The position numbers and the translations under genes are program-made. This document shows, one piece after another, positions 54,879 to 63,630 of a DNA stretch of 64,000 nt; within the stretch, counting starts at the first letter, position 1; every line of letters starts with the position of its first letter. Source of the stretch: Nitratireductor aestuarii (GTDB taxonomy: Bacteria > Pseudomonadota > Alphaproteobacteria > Rhizobiales > Rhizobiaceae); NCBI RefSeq assembly GCF_014641695.1, contig NZ_BMIF01000005.1:124001-188000 (forward strand). Reading direction: 5' to 3'. A model generated the notes under the pieces. It searched no databases. It was not told where the DNA came from and saw only the letters and a list, made by a program, of their open reading frames with translations.

Positions 54879-54906
54879 GCAACGCTCCTCCCTCGCGCGC
54901 CCGACA

Positions 54907-54926
54907 TTCTCCCGCGGGTGGGAGAA
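54907..54926. promoter_or_regulatory. Inverted repeat upstream of the amidohydrolase
   Basis: TTCTCCCGCGGGTGGGAGAA: a perfect 7-bp inverted repeat around six bases, about 30 bp upstream of the amidohydrolase start, between gene and IS. Candidate operator or hairpin. Confidence 0.4.
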
Positions 54927-54984
54927 CCGGCAATAGATGTGAGTGGGTATGTGGACTCGAACCGGGAGACAACGACAATTCGGA

Positions 54985-55413
54985 CTAGGTGACCGACTCA
55001 TAACTCCGCAACCAGATGCGTATTGACGCGAGTTGGACAGAAGCGAGGAAGTTGTCGTCGCGCTTGTCATATCTGGTTGCGATTGCCCTGAAGTGTTTGA
55101 GTTTATTAAAAAAGCGCTCGATCACGTTGCGCTGTCGGTAGACCCATTGGCTGAACGGGAAGGTTTTGACGCGGTTCGGCATGGCGCGGATGTTGGCCCA
55201 TGCGCCGCACTCGGCCATTGTGGCGCGCAGGCCGTCGCTGTCATAGGCGCGGTCGGCGAGCAGGATGTGCCCGGCCTCTACGGTTTCGAACATGTCGGCG
55301 GCCGAGCGACCGTCATGGGCCTGGCCCTCGGTAAGCTTGAGGCGGATCGGACGCCCCTCGGCATCGACAAGCGCATGGATCTTTGTGGTCAGGCCGCCGC
55401 GCGAGCGACCCAT
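54985..55413 (-). CDS. IS5-family transposase, C-terminal part (orfB)
   Basis: 142 residues: MGRSRGGLTTKIHALVD, LADRAYDSDG and the C-terminal YRQRNVIERFFNKLKHFRAI, the DDE core with the Y-x2-R-x3-E-x6-K signature. The frame continues upstream so that a -1 slip from orfA gives a fused protein. Its TAG stop overlaps the CTAG end of the element. Confidence 0.9.
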   Translation of the reverse strand: MGRSRGGLTTKIHALVDAEGRPIRLKLTEGQAHDGRSAADMFETVEAGHILLADRAYDSDGLRATMAECGAWANIRAMPNRVKTFPFSQWVYRQRNVIERFFNKLKHFRAIATRYDKRDDNFLASVQLASIRIWLRSYESVT

Positions 55414-55754
55414 GCAACGGGATCGCTCGTCTTTTTTTGGTCGTTGGCGGCGTGCTGGTGAACGCGGATCGAGGACGAGTCGATTATCTGCACGTCACCG
55501 TCGTAAGCAACTGATATAGCTTTGAGAATACGCCCCCAGTAGCCTGCCCTGCGCCACCGATTGAAGCGATTGACGCAAGTCGTGTGCGGACCGTAGCGCG
55601 CCGGAATGTCGGCCCACGGCGCACCTGTGCGCAACCGCCAGAAGATGCCGTTGAGAACCTTGCGGTCATCGGCGCGCGGCACCCCGCGCACCTTCGTTGG
55701 AAGCAGCGGCTGAATCACAGACCACTCGAAATCCGTCAGATCGAAACGCGCCAT
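55389..55754 (-). CDS. IS5-family transposase, N-terminal part (orfA)
   Basis: 121 residues. Begins MARFDLTDFEWSVIQPLL, with WRLRTGAPWADIP and the first catalytic Asp region VQIIDSSSIRVHQHAAND. A run of seven A on the minus strand (55432-55438) follows; a -1 slip there changes the reading from KKTSDP to KKDERSRC and joins orfB in frame, giving a transposase of about 260 residues. Confidence 0.9.
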   Translation of the reverse strand: MARFDLTDFEWSVIQPLLPTKVRGVPRADDRKVLNGIFWRLRTGAPWADIPARYGPHTTCVNRFNRWRRAGYWGRILKAISVAYDGDVQIIDSSSIRVHQHAANDQKKTSDPVAWVARAAA

Positions 55755-55829
55755 AACAACCTCCTGCAAGTTGCAAGAAGGGAATCACAACAGCTCCAAT
55801 TTGGGAATCCCTTTTATGGGTATGTGTCC

Positions 55830-55926
55830 TAGAGCGGCTCCAGGAAAAGTGCAAAGCGGCTTTCCGCCAGAACGGCGAGAAAACAAAGACGTAGCAGTTC
55901 AGGTTTCTGTGGAAGTCTGAACTGGA
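55830..55926 (+). repeat. Dispersed ~97-bp repeat, copy 1
   Basis: Starts TAGAGCGGCTCCAGGAAAAG and continues with TTTCCGCC, CGAG, AACAAAG and GCAGTTCAGGTTTCTGTGGA to GTCTGAACTGG. The same succession appears reversed at 63533-63630. No coding capacity. The IS element ends exactly at its left edge. Confidence 0.75.
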
Positions 55927-56017
55927 CTAGATCCGCCCTGGGTAGCCCAGAATTTCGGCTTCACCTGTAGGGCACGCCTGGTTGGTACCCATCCCTGCCG
56001 AGTGCGCGCAGCCGGCG

Positions 56018-56959
56018 CTACAGACCGCCGTCTGGGCACGCGAAGATGGTGCGCAGCACGGAGACCAAAGCGAGCGGCTGGTCGACCATCACGTGGTGAG
56101 CGGCCCCAGGAACAGAGATCAGAGGAACATCACAGCCGCACACGCTCTTGATGTAGTCGACGTCCTCCGGCCGGTAGAGTGACGACTGATCGCCGAGAAC
56201 GATGGTGTAGGCAATGTCCTTCTTGTGCGGCAGGTCCTCAAGGGCGTCCTGGCGATGCGCGTTTCGATGTTGAGGATCAAAGCACCACCGCCATCCCCGC
56301 TGACCATCTGCCGCTATTTCGGTCACCGACCGACGGGCGATATAATCAGCGATATAGAGGTTATCGCAGGGCTGCTCGGGCGAGAAGCGGAACCGCCGAA
56401 GCGCCTCTTCCAAAGACGGATAGATCCGGTGCGGCCTTCCCGATTCCTGCATCCAGCGGCTGCGTCTCAGAGCCAGTGCTTCTTCCTTGAAGATGGGTGG
56501 ATCAACCAGCACGACCGCGCGAAAACGATCCGGAAACATTTCGCAGAGCCGTGCCGCGACACGGGATCCGAACGAATGAGCGACCAGGATCGGGCGCTCA
56601 TTTCCCGCGTTGAGCCCGCCTGCATCGAGTGCAGCCAAGGCCTCTTCCGCCAGTACAGAAATCGGGTAGGAATTCCGCCAGCCTGACCGCCCCATGCCCG
56701 ACCAGGATGTAGCGGCAACGCGGTAGTTTTCACTGAAGAAGGGCGCGATAAAACTCCACCAGTCGGCGTGCGCGCCCTTCCCGTGGAGAAAGAGCAACCC
56801 GGGATTGCCAACCTTGCCCCATGTCAGAAGCTCGATGTCCACGCCATCGACAGGAACAAAGCTCCGCTCCGGCCGGACGGCGATGACGCGCTCGAACCAG
56901 GCAGGCGCTGGTACCGCCTCGCCTGTGAGGAAGGGCTGGAGCTCAAGCTTCGTGTCCAC
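56018..56959 (-). CDS. Alpha/beta hydrolase
   Basis: 313 residues. Oxyanion region LFLHGKGAHADWW, nucleophile elbow VAHSFGSR (serine between His and Phe; the usual Gly-x-Ser-x-Gly is Ala-His-Ser-Phe-Gly) and the general-base histidine in GAAHHVMV. A cap domain lies around residues 160-240. Cytoplasmic esterase/lactonase or C-C bond hydrolase, substrate unknown. A 226-base gap (56960-57185) with no recognisable element separates it from the aldehyde dehydrogenase. Confidence 0.87.
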   Translation of the reverse strand: MDTKLELQPFLTGEAVPAPAWFERVIAVRPERSFVPVDGVDIELLTWGKVGNPGLLFLHGKGAHADWWSFIAPFFSENYRVAATSWSGMGRSGWRNSYPISVLAEEALAALDAGGLNAGNERPILVAHSFGSRVAARLCEMFPDRFRAVVLVDPPIFKEEALALRRSRWMQESGRPHRIYPSLEEALRRFRFSPEQPCDNLYIADYIARRSVTEIAADGQRGWRWCFDPQHRNAHRQDALEDLPHKKDIAYTIVLGDQSSLYRPEDVDYIKSVCGCDVPLISVPGAAHHVMVDQPLALVSVLRTIFACPDGGL

Positions 56960-57185
56960 CGATCAAACCTTCATGGCGCCCATAGGATGACGGGCAGCCT
57001 TGCCCCTGCTGTTGCCCCAATTTCCCGACGCATCCGCCGCCAGTCAAGCGCAGAGCGGTTGCGATAGGAGCGTCAGTTGCCTCCATTCGCCATCCAGCTG
57101 CCGCCGTCAATTGCAATCGTTGCTTCGTCGGCCATTTTACATGCAGGGGTGCACGACAGCGAAGCGAGCGTAGGTCCGCCGCCAT

Positions 57186-58616
57186 TCACACCGTCTGGGC
57201 GAAGAACTTGGTCGTCAGATACGCGTCGAGACCTTCGATGCCGCCTTCACTGCCATAGCCGCTGTCCTTAACACCCCCGAAAGGTGTTTCCGGCGAGTTC
57301 AATGGCGCGCCATTGAGCGAGACCATGCCCGATCCCAGTTCCTCCATCGCCACGTTGGCAGTGTTGAGTGACCGCGTGAAGACATAGGCGGCGAGGCCGA
57401 AGGGCAGGCTGTTGGCGCGCTGGATCACCTCGTCGCGATCTGAAAAGCGCACGATCGGGGCGAGCGGCCCGAAGGGTTCTTCCGTCATGATCATGGCATC
57501 ATCCGGAACATCGGTCAGGACCGTAGGCGCGAAGAAATTGCCCTGGTTGCCGATGCGGTTTCCACCCACCGCAAGTCTTGCACCGCGCTCCACCGCATCG
57601 GAGACGAAAGTTTCCATGGCGCCCACGCGCCGGCTGGCGGCGAGCGGCCCCATCTGGGTGCCCTGCTCCATGCCGTTGCCAACCTTGAGCGTTTCGGTGA
57701 TTTCCTGGAAACGCGATACGAAGGGGTCGAAGACGCGGTCATGGACGTAGAAACGCGTCGGTGCAACGCAGACTTGGCCCGCGTTGCGGAACTTGTTCGC
57801 AGCCGTGACCTTCGCCGCCAGATCGATGTCGGAGTCGTCGAAGACCAGCACCGGCGCGTGGCCGCCAAGCTCCATCGTTGAGCGCTTCATGTGCTGGCCC
57901 GCGAGCGCCGCCAGATGCTTGCCGACGGAAACGGAACCCGTAAACGAGATCTTGCGGATGATGGGCGATGGAATGAGATAAGCCGAGATTTCGGCAGGTA
58001 CGCCGAAAAGAAGGTTCAGGACACCCGCCGGCAGACCGGCATCATGGAAGCACCTAACCATCTCGACGACACAGGTGGGAGACTCTTCCGGCCCCTTGAT
58101 GATGATGGAGCAGCCTGCCGCAAGCGCACCCGCGATCTTGCGGATGCTCTGGTTGATCGGGAAATTCCATGGCGCGAAGGCAGCCACCGGACCAACCGGC
58201 TCACGGATCGTTTGCTGACGCACGGCTGGCGTTCGCGATGGGATAACGCGGCCATATGCGCGCTTGCCCTCTTCCGCACACCATTCGATGTGCTCAGGCG
58301 CAAGCATCACCTCCATCCGCGCTTCTGCAAGCGGCTTGCCCTGTTCGCGCGTCATGGCCTCCGCCAGGAGATCCAGGCGTTCGCGGATGAGCTGCGCGGC
58401 GCGGCGCATGATGCCCGCCCGCTCGTGCGCCGTCATTTTCCGCCACTTGTCAAAACCCTTTTGCGCAGCCTCAAGGGCGCGGTCCATGTCCTCCTGCTTG
58501 GCGTGCGGCAGACGGCCGATCACCTCTCCAGTCGCGGGATTGAAGATGTCACCCTCCGCTCCGCCGGCAGCGGTGCAGAAGGATCCATCGATATAAAGCG
58601 CCGGAAATGCTTGCAT
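57186..58616 (-). CDS. NAD(P)-dependent aldehyde dehydrogenase (succinate-semialdehyde dehydrogenase-like)
   Basis: 476 residues from ATG 58616 (MQAFPALYIDGSF). Motifs: FAPWNFPINQ, FTGSVSVGKHLA, MELGGHAPVLVF with the general-base Glu, and NAGQVCVAPTRF with the catalytic Cys. These match class I ALDHs of the semialdehyde group. It oxidises a semialdehyde to an acid. In the operon behind TctA and the SnoaL-like gene. Confidence 0.92.
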   Translation of the reverse strand: MQAFPALYIDGSFCTAAGGAEGDIFNPATGEVIGRLPHAKQEDMDRALEAAQKGFDKWRKMTAHERAGIMRRAAQLIRERLDLLAEAMTREQGKPLAEARMEVMLAPEHIEWCAEEGKRAYGRVIPSRTPAVRQQTIREPVGPVAAFAPWNFPINQSIRKIAGALAAGCSIIIKGPEESPTCVVEMVRCFHDAGLPAGVLNLLFGVPAEISAYLIPSPIIRKISFTGSVSVGKHLAALAGQHMKRSTMELGGHAPVLVFDDSDIDLAAKVTAANKFRNAGQVCVAPTRFYVHDRVFDPFVSRFQEITETLKVGNGMEQGTQMGPLAASRRVGAMETFVSDAVERGARLAVGGNRIGNQGNFFAPTVLTDVPDDAMIMTEEPFGPLAPIVRFSDRDEVIQRANSLPFGLAAYVFTRSLNTANVAMEELGSGMVSLNGAPLNSPETPFGGVKDSGYGSEGGIEGLDAYLTTKFFAQTV

Positions 58617-58660
58617 GATCAGTCTCACATGGTTCGTTGTTGGGCCGGCGGGAGCGCAGG

Positions 58661-59308
58661 CTATTCGCCGCCGCGCACCCAGGCTCGCTCGCCAGCGTAG
58701 AATGCTTCCAGTTCCTGCGGACGGTCGTCTCCCAGATGATCCGGGTTCAGCTTCACACCGCGGCTGGTCTGGAGGTAGCCGATGAACTTGTAGGAGGGAC
58801 GCAGCGTCGCCAGAACGTCCTTGTCGATCGGCAAGGTCTGGGAATGGTCGACCGGGCGCATGATGTCTCGCTCGAAGATCACCCGGAAGGTAAGCAGTTT
58901 CCAGCGCCCATCCTGCCTGACGGCCCGGGAGAAGAAGCGGCAGATCACCTCGACATCGACCTCAATGTCCATGAGTTTCGGCCGGCTTGCAATCATTGCC
59001 GAACTTTCCACCGTGGCACGATCCCCGCAAATGTCGGCATAGGCGGGAAACACCCAGTGCGTGCCTGGCTGACGGTCACCCATCCACTTGCGCGTCGCCT
59101 CGACATAGGCCTCCGCACCCGTCCCATGATACCAGGTGGTGCTGACGTAGGCGTCGTCATGGAAGCACTCCCGCATCTGCTCGAAGCGACGTCTGTCGCG
59201 GGCGAGCCGCTCGCGCCGCACCAGGTCGAAGAGTTCTTCGCGGTCGATCAGCTCCCGCAGGCGGCTTTCGGCTGTTTGCAGGCTACTCTCAGGCATTTGT
59301 GCTTCCAT
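58661..59308 (-). CDS. SnoaL-like (NTF2-fold) protein
   Basis: 215 residues, ATG at 59308 with AGGAG 8 bases upstream; overlaps the tctA 3' end by 20 bases. Predicted NTF2-like fold with RRRFEQMRECFHDDAYVSTTWYHG (residues ~36-60), typical of SnoaL-like hydroxylase-subunit or isomerase families. No cofactor motif. In a TctABC/ALDH operon it may act on an aromatic or polyketide-like acid; function unknown. Confidence 0.78.
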   Translation of the reverse strand: MEAQMPESSLQTAESRLRELIDREELFDLVRRERLARDRRRFEQMRECFHDDAYVSTTWYHGTGAEAYVEATRKWMGDRQPGTHWVFPAYADICGDRATVESSAMIASRPKLMDIEVDVEVICRFFSRAVRQDGRWKLLTFRVIFERDIMRPVDHSQTLPIDKDVLATLRPSYKFIGYLQTSRGVKLNPDHLGDDRPQELEAFYAGERAWVRGGE

Positions 59309-60824
59309 CGATCACGGGCTCCTGAACTTTGCGGGGAAAGAGTGCCGAGTAGGCAGACGTCACAACGATGGCGAGGGCGATGAGCAGCAGGACAAGGCTG
59401 ACCGGTCGCTGCAGGAACATCATGAAATCGCCGCGCGAAAGCACCTGCGAACGGAGGAAATGTTCCTCGAACATGGGGCCCAGCACGACGCCGAGGATCA
59501 AGGGAGCCAGCGGAAGGTCCAGGATGCGGAAGAAATAGCCGAGCGCCCCTGCGACGAACACGATCCATATATCGAAGCTCGACTGCGCGATGCTGTAGAT
59601 GCCCATGCATACGAAGGCCAGGATGAACGGATAGAGCGCGCGGTATGGAACGGTGAGAATCCGCGTCCAGATGCCGATCATCGGGATGTTGAGGATCACC
59701 AGGATGACGTTGCCGATCCAGAAGCTCATGATGAGCCCCCAGAAGAGTTCAGGCTTTTCAGCGATAACCGCAGGCCCTGGGGTGATGCCGTTCATGATGA
59801 GCACGCCCAGCATGATCGCCATCGTAGCGCTGCCGGGAATGCCCAGCGTCATGGTCGGGATGAAGGCGGTCTGGTCGGCGGCGTTGTTGGCTGTCTCCGG
59901 CGCAACCAGCCCTTCCATGGCGCCCTTGCCGAAACGAGACGGATCGTCAGCCAGCTTGCGCTCGACAGCGTAGGAGATGAAGGAAGCGATCAGCGCCCCG
60001 GTGCCGGGCAGGATTCCGAAGAAGGAGCCAACCGCGGAGCCGCGCAGGATCGGTTTCCACGACCTTCGCGCATCGTCACGGGTCGGGATCATGGAGCGGA
60101 GCGTTACCTTGAACTGGTTCACCTCGTCGGCGAAGCCGCTCTTCAGGGTCGAAATGACCTCGGCGACACCGAAGAGGCCGATGGCTACCGCCACGAGCCC
60201 CACGCCATCCAACAGCTCGTTTGAACCGAAGGTAAAGCGCGGGATGCCACTGCCGATATCCTGGCCGACCAGGCCCACCATGATGCCGATGATGACCATG
60301 GCGATACCCTTGAGCGGCGATTCACTGCCGACAGTCGAGGCGGAGACAAGGCCGACGATGATCAGGGCCACGTATTCCCAGGGACCGAATTCCAGCGCCC
60401 ATTCCGCAATGGTGGGGGCAAACAGCATCATCAGGATGATGCCGATGCTGCCACCAACGAACGAACCGATCGTGGTCATGGAAAGAGCAGCGCCTGCCCT
60501 GCCCTGGCGGGCGAGCGGATAGCCGTCCAGACATGCGACGGCGCTTGAGGGCGTGCCGGGCAGGTTCAGGAGGATTGACGCTGTCGAACCGCCATAGGCG
60601 CTGCCGTAGTAGATGCCGGCGAGCATGATCAGCGCCGTGGTCGGCTCCAGATGATAGGTGATCGGGAACAGGAGCGTAATGGCGACGAGAGCGCCGATGC
60701 CCGGCAGCGCGCCCAGGAGCTGGCCAAGGAAGACGCCGAGCAGGCAGTACCAGAGATTGGTTGGACTGACAGCAACGCTCAGGCCGATGGCAACATGATC
60801 ATAGAGTTCGGCAAGAGCGTTCAT
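59289..60824 (-). CDS. tctA: Tripartite tricarboxylate transporter large membrane protein TctA
   Basis: 511 residues from ATG 60824, ATGA-overlapped with tctB. Twelve or so membrane helices. Family motifs GALPGIGALVAI and GILPGTGALIASFISYAVE occur in the two halves, and PGSATMAIMLGVLI in the middle. Energy-coupled importer of citrate, tartrate or aromatic carboxylates. Confidence 0.93.
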   Translation of the reverse strand: MNALAELYDHVAIGLSVAVSPTNLWYCLLGVFLGQLLGALPGIGALVAITLLFPITYHLEPTTALIMLAGIYYGSAYGGSTASILLNLPGTPSSAVACLDGYPLARQGRAGAALSMTTIGSFVGGSIGIILMMLFAPTIAEWALEFGPWEYVALIIVGLVSASTVGSESPLKGIAMVIIGIMVGLVGQDIGSGIPRFTFGSNELLDGVGLVAVAIGLFGVAEVISTLKSGFADEVNQFKVTLRSMIPTRDDARRSWKPILRGSAVGSFFGILPGTGALIASFISYAVERKLADDPSRFGKGAMEGLVAPETANNAADQTAFIPTMTLGIPGSATMAIMLGVLIMNGITPGPAVIAEKPELFWGLIMSFWIGNVILVILNIPMIGIWTRILTVPYRALYPFILAFVCMGIYSIAQSSFDIWIVFVAGALGYFFRILDLPLAPLILGVVLGPMFEEHFLRSQVLSRGDFMMFLQRPVSLVLLLIALAIVVTSAYSALFPRKVQEPVIDGSTNA

Positions 60825-61270
60825 AGCGGCCACGCAAACAGCTTCAGATGCAGGTTCATGATGTAGACGAAGATGATCACCATCAGCGCGGTGACTGCTG
60901 CGGACAGGATGATCGTAGTGAGAATGTTTCGGCCTGGAACCGCAAAATATGAGATGACCATCAGGACCATCATGCTCGGCACGACGCCGAACGGATCAAC
61001 CGTGGCCGCAAAGATCGCCAGCGCCAGCAGGACCAGCCCGCCAGCACGCAGGTTGACCTCGATCGAATGTCGCTGCCGCAGGAAGGATAGAAGGAAGATC
61101 GCGATGGCGATCAGCAGAAGGGTAACACCAAGGAGAAGCGGGAACATTCCCGGCCCCATCCTCGCCATGTTGCCTATCGGATAGGAGAGATATGCGTAGA
61201 TCGCGACGAAGGCGCCCAGTGCCCCAAGGACAACACCGGCAACCGCATCGCGATTGATGGAAAGGTTCAT
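60821..61270 (-). CDS. tctB: Tripartite tricarboxylate transporter small membrane protein TctB
   Basis: 149 residues from ATG 61270 (MNLSINRDAVAGVVLG), four membrane helices. Shows the TctB-like RMGPGMFPLLLGVTLLLIA region near residues 38-56. Start chosen by AGGGA ahead of it; longer upstream starts lack one. Confidence 0.88.
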   Translation of the reverse strand: MNLSINRDAVAGVVLGALGAFVAIYAYLSYPIGNMARMGPGMFPLLLGVTLLLIAIAIFLLSFLRQRHSIEVNLRAGGLVLLALAIFAATVDPFGVVPSMMVLMVISYFAVPGRNILTTIILSAAVTALMVIIFVYIMNLHLKLFAWPL

Positions 61271-61375
61271 CAAGCTTCCCTTTGTGCAGCGGGCAAACAG
61301 AAGTGGCAGCTGTTCAGCGCCCACCCGCGCGACATGGTCTCAGGAGGAGAAAAGATGCGGCGTGGACGAGAGGCA

Positions 61376-61403
61376 GGGTGGCGCTGCCAAGGCAGCACCA
61401 CCC
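61376..61403 (-). promoter_or_regulatory. Stem-loop between tctC and tctB
   Basis: A near-perfect 13-bp stem (GGGTGGCGCTGCC with GGCAGCACCACCC, one mismatch) and a 2-base loop, 8 bases after the tctC stop. No T run follows on the minus strand, so read-through with reduced tctBA expression is likely. Confidence 0.6.
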
Positions 61404-61410
61404 ATTGCCA

Positions 61411-62394
61411 CTACTCTGCCCCCAACTTCATTGCGCCCGATTCAATGACCTTGGCGAAGTCCGTCCGGTCCTGTTCGAGAAGGGCCTGCGCCTTTTCCGG
61501 CGAGCTTTCAGCCGTTACCGCGTAGCCGAGGTCTTCCAGACGCTTGGTGATGTCCGGATCGGCCAGAACCTCGTTGGTCGAGGTGGAAAGCTTTTCCAGA
61601 ACCTCCGCAGGGGTGCCTTTCGGTGCAAAGAGCATCAGCCAGGCGCTGGCGCGGATCTGCGGGAAGCCTTCTTCGGCAGTCGTTGCGATATCAGGCAATG
61701 CCTTGGAGCGGGCGTCGGCAAGAGATGTGACGAACTTTAGCTTGCCTGCTTCCACGCCGGAGAAGAAGCCCGTGGGGAAGCCGAAGCCGATGTCGACCAC
61801 GCCGCTCATCATGTCGCTGATCATGTCACCAGCGCCCTTGTAAGGCACCATGTTGAAGTCGAGGCCAAGCTCGGACTGGATCAGCGATGCAGCGAAGTGG
61901 CTGACGCCGCCCGTACCCTGCACTGCCAGGTTGATCTTGCCCGGGTTCGCCTTGGCGTATTCCACCAGCTCGGCGAAGTTGTTCGGTTCAAAATTCTTGT
62001 TGGCCACAAGCATGATCGACGCATCGGTCAGCTGGGTTACCGCGACGAGGTCTTCCACGTCATAGGGAAGGTCCTGGATCGTGTACTTGACGTTGACCAC
62101 CGGCGTGTTGGGGGACAGCATGATGGTGTAGCCGTCCGCCTTGGCCTTGGCGACAAGATTGGTTCCGACCGTCGCCGAACCGCCCGGGCGGAAATCCACC
62201 AGCACCGGCTGGTTGAACTTCTTGCTGAGCCCGTCAGCAACCATGCGGGCAACCGGATCGGATCCGCCACCGGCAGGGAAAGGAACGATCATCGTGATTG
62301 GCTGGTTCGGCCAGTCAGCTGCCGTAGCCGGCAGGGCAAAGGCCGTAACTGAAGTGGCTACCGCAGCAGCCACGCAAAGAAAATCTAGTCTCAC
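61411..62394 (-). CDS. tctC: Tripartite tricarboxylate transporter substrate-binding protein (TctC/Bug family)
   Basis: 327 residues. Signal peptide (cleavage near ATAADW), then WPNQPITMIVPFPAGGGSDPVARM, the Bug-family hallmark, split at residues ~28-51. A further GKINLAVQGTGGVSHF segment is typical of Bug proteins. Periplasmic receptor for a carboxylate ligand, first gene of the operon. Confidence 0.93.
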   Translation of the reverse strand: MRLDFLCVAAAVATSVTAFALPATAADWPNQPITMIVPFPAGGGSDPVARMVADGLSKKFNQPVLVDFRPGGSATVGTNLVAKAKADGYTIMLSPNTPVVNVKYTIQDLPYDVEDLVAVTQLTDASIMLVANKNFEPNNFAELVEYAKANPGKINLAVQGTGGVSHFAASLIQSELGLDFNMVPYKGAGDMISDMMSGVVDIGFGFPTGFFSGVEAGKLKFVTSLADARSKALPDIATTAEEGFPQIRASAWLMLFAPKGTPAEVLEKLSTSTNEVLADPDITKRLEDLGYAVTAESSPEKAQALLEQDRTDFAKVIESGAMKLGAE

Positions 62395-62430
62395 GTCTTC
62401 CTCCCTAAACTCTTGTGAAAATTTCCTCTT

Positions 62431-62454
62431 GAGATATCATTATAACATTATCTC
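62431..62454. promoter_or_regulatory. AT-rich palindrome upstream of tctC
   Basis: GAGATA and TATCTC arms enclose an AT-rich 12-base core with TTATAA, just upstream of the tctC start in the 287-bp divergent gap. A related AT palindrome ATAATGTCATATTAT (62638-62652) lies before the divergent MBL-fold gene. Possible regulator sites; no regulator gene adjacent. Nothing else is recognisable in 62395-62681. Confidence 0.35.
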
Positions 62455-62681
62455 TTTGCCGACAAGCGTGGCGGGATAAAATTAGCTCGTGAATGCTCCC
62501 CGGGCTTGCAGGAACATGGACCGTTTCCCTGCGCGAAACGCCGATACCACCAATCTCAAACGGCCAAACGAGGTAGGATCACCAATGCCCAGCTCGCCGG
62601 AATTTCGTGGCAAATTCCGTGTGTTGCTGAATAGATTATAATGTCATATTATATTTTTAGATCGAGCAAATCGGAGCTGTA

Positions 62682-63506
62682 ATGGCCTTCCAGACTGAAC
62701 CGGAACCTTCACGCGGCAAGGCCATCGAAGTATTGCCTGGCGTTCTTCGTATCACGGCGGAGAACCCGGGACCGATGCGGTACCACGGAACGAACGCCTA
62801 CATTCTTGATGATGGTGCAGACGTAGTCGTGATCGATCCCGGGCCGGATGATGGAAAGCATCTGGATACGATCGTGGATGCAGCCGGGCGCATCAGCCTG
62901 ATCCTGCTCACCCATGGCCATGTCGATCATGCGGAGGGCATCCGCAGTCTCCAGAAGAGAACCGGCGCACCGCTCGCCGCCTTTTACAAAAGCACAAGCT
63001 CAGATCGCGTGCCGGATATTGCACTGGAGGATGGATCACGTGTTGGCTCCTTGACCGCAATCCACACGCCGGGACATGCTGCCGATCACCTGTGCTTTGC
63101 GCGCGGCGACGGCGTCCTCTTCAGTGGCGACCATGTCATGGCTTGGTGCAGCACCGTGGTCGGGCCTCCGCCCAATGGCGACATGCTGGGATATTTCCGC
63201 AGCCTGCAGCGGCTGATCGACAGACCTGACCGGGTCTATGCGCCGGGACACGGCCCGCTACTCCATGAGCCGAAGCCTTTCGTGCAGGAACTTCTCGACC
63301 GGCGGCTGGCGCGTGAGCAGGAGATACTGGAGGCGCTTGGACGCGGGCTAACGAGGCCTGACGACATCCGCAGTGCGCTCTACAGCAAGAAGACGAACCC
63401 GGTCCTCGTCAATGCAGCTTACCGCAACGTCTTGTCCCATCTTGCAAAACTCGTGATGGAGGGCCGCGTGCGGGAACTGGAGAACGAGACCTACATCCTT
63501 GCCTGA
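62682..63506 (+). CDS. Metallo-beta-lactamase-fold hydrolase (LACTB2-like)
   Basis: 274 residues. Zinc motif THGHVDHAEG, later TPGHAADHLCF and SGDHVMAW, and the final APGHGPLL, forming a complete two-zinc MBL site. A C-terminal winged-helix-like part (about residues 210-270, LDRRLAREQEILEAL) matches LACTB2/ribonuclease-type relatives. Hydrolase of a thioester, lactone or nucleic acid; substrate not readable. Confidence 0.87.
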   Translation: MAFQTEPEPSRGKAIEVLPGVLRITAENPGPMRYHGTNAYILDDGADVVVIDPGPDDGKHLDTIVDAAGRISLILLTHGHVDHAEGIRSLQKRTGAPLAAFYKSTSSDRVPDIALEDGSRVGSLTAIHTPGHAADHLCFARGDGVLFSGDHVMAWCSTVVGPPPNGDMLGYFRSLQRLIDRPDRVYAPGHGPLLHEPKPFVQELLDRRLAREQEILEALGRGLTRPDDIRSALYSKKTNPVLVNAAYRNVLSHLAKLVMEGRVRELENETYILA

Positions 63507-63532
63507 CGACTGATTTCGCGCGACCGATAGAC

Positions 63533-63630
63533 CGGTTCAGACTTTCACAGAAACTCTGAACTGCTTTAACTCTTTGTTGCTCGGGGTTCCGGACGGAAAA
63601 CCGGTTCCCACTTTTCCTGGAACCGCTCTA
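63533..63630 (-). repeat. Dispersed ~98-bp repeat, copy 2
   Basis: Reverse-complement copy of the element at 55830-55926: reading minus strand TAGAGCGGTTCCAGGAAAAG, then GGTTTTCCGTCCGGAA, CGAG, AACAAAG, GCAGTTCAGAGTTTCTGTGA and GTCTGAACCGG. It sits between convergent genes (MBL-fold gene and enoyl-CoA hydratase). Confidence 0.75.

Larger units (their letters stand above)
54984..55832 (-). mobile_element. IS5-family (IS427-type) insertion sequence
   Basis: About 849 bp. Imperfect terminal inverted repeats are CTAGGTGACCGACTCATAA at the left and, in reverse complement, CTAGGACACATACCCATAA at the right (14 of 19 identical). Both ends carry CTAG, which may be the target site. The right end touches the dispersed repeat at 55830. 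The transposase is made by two frames read with a -1 shift, normal for this subgroup, so the element looks complete. Confidence 0.85.

Noticed and set aside
55389-55754. IS transposase orfA/orfB treated as a broken gene
   Set aside because: The A7 slip site at 55432-55438 and -1 frame relation are the normal programmed frameshift of IS427-type elements.
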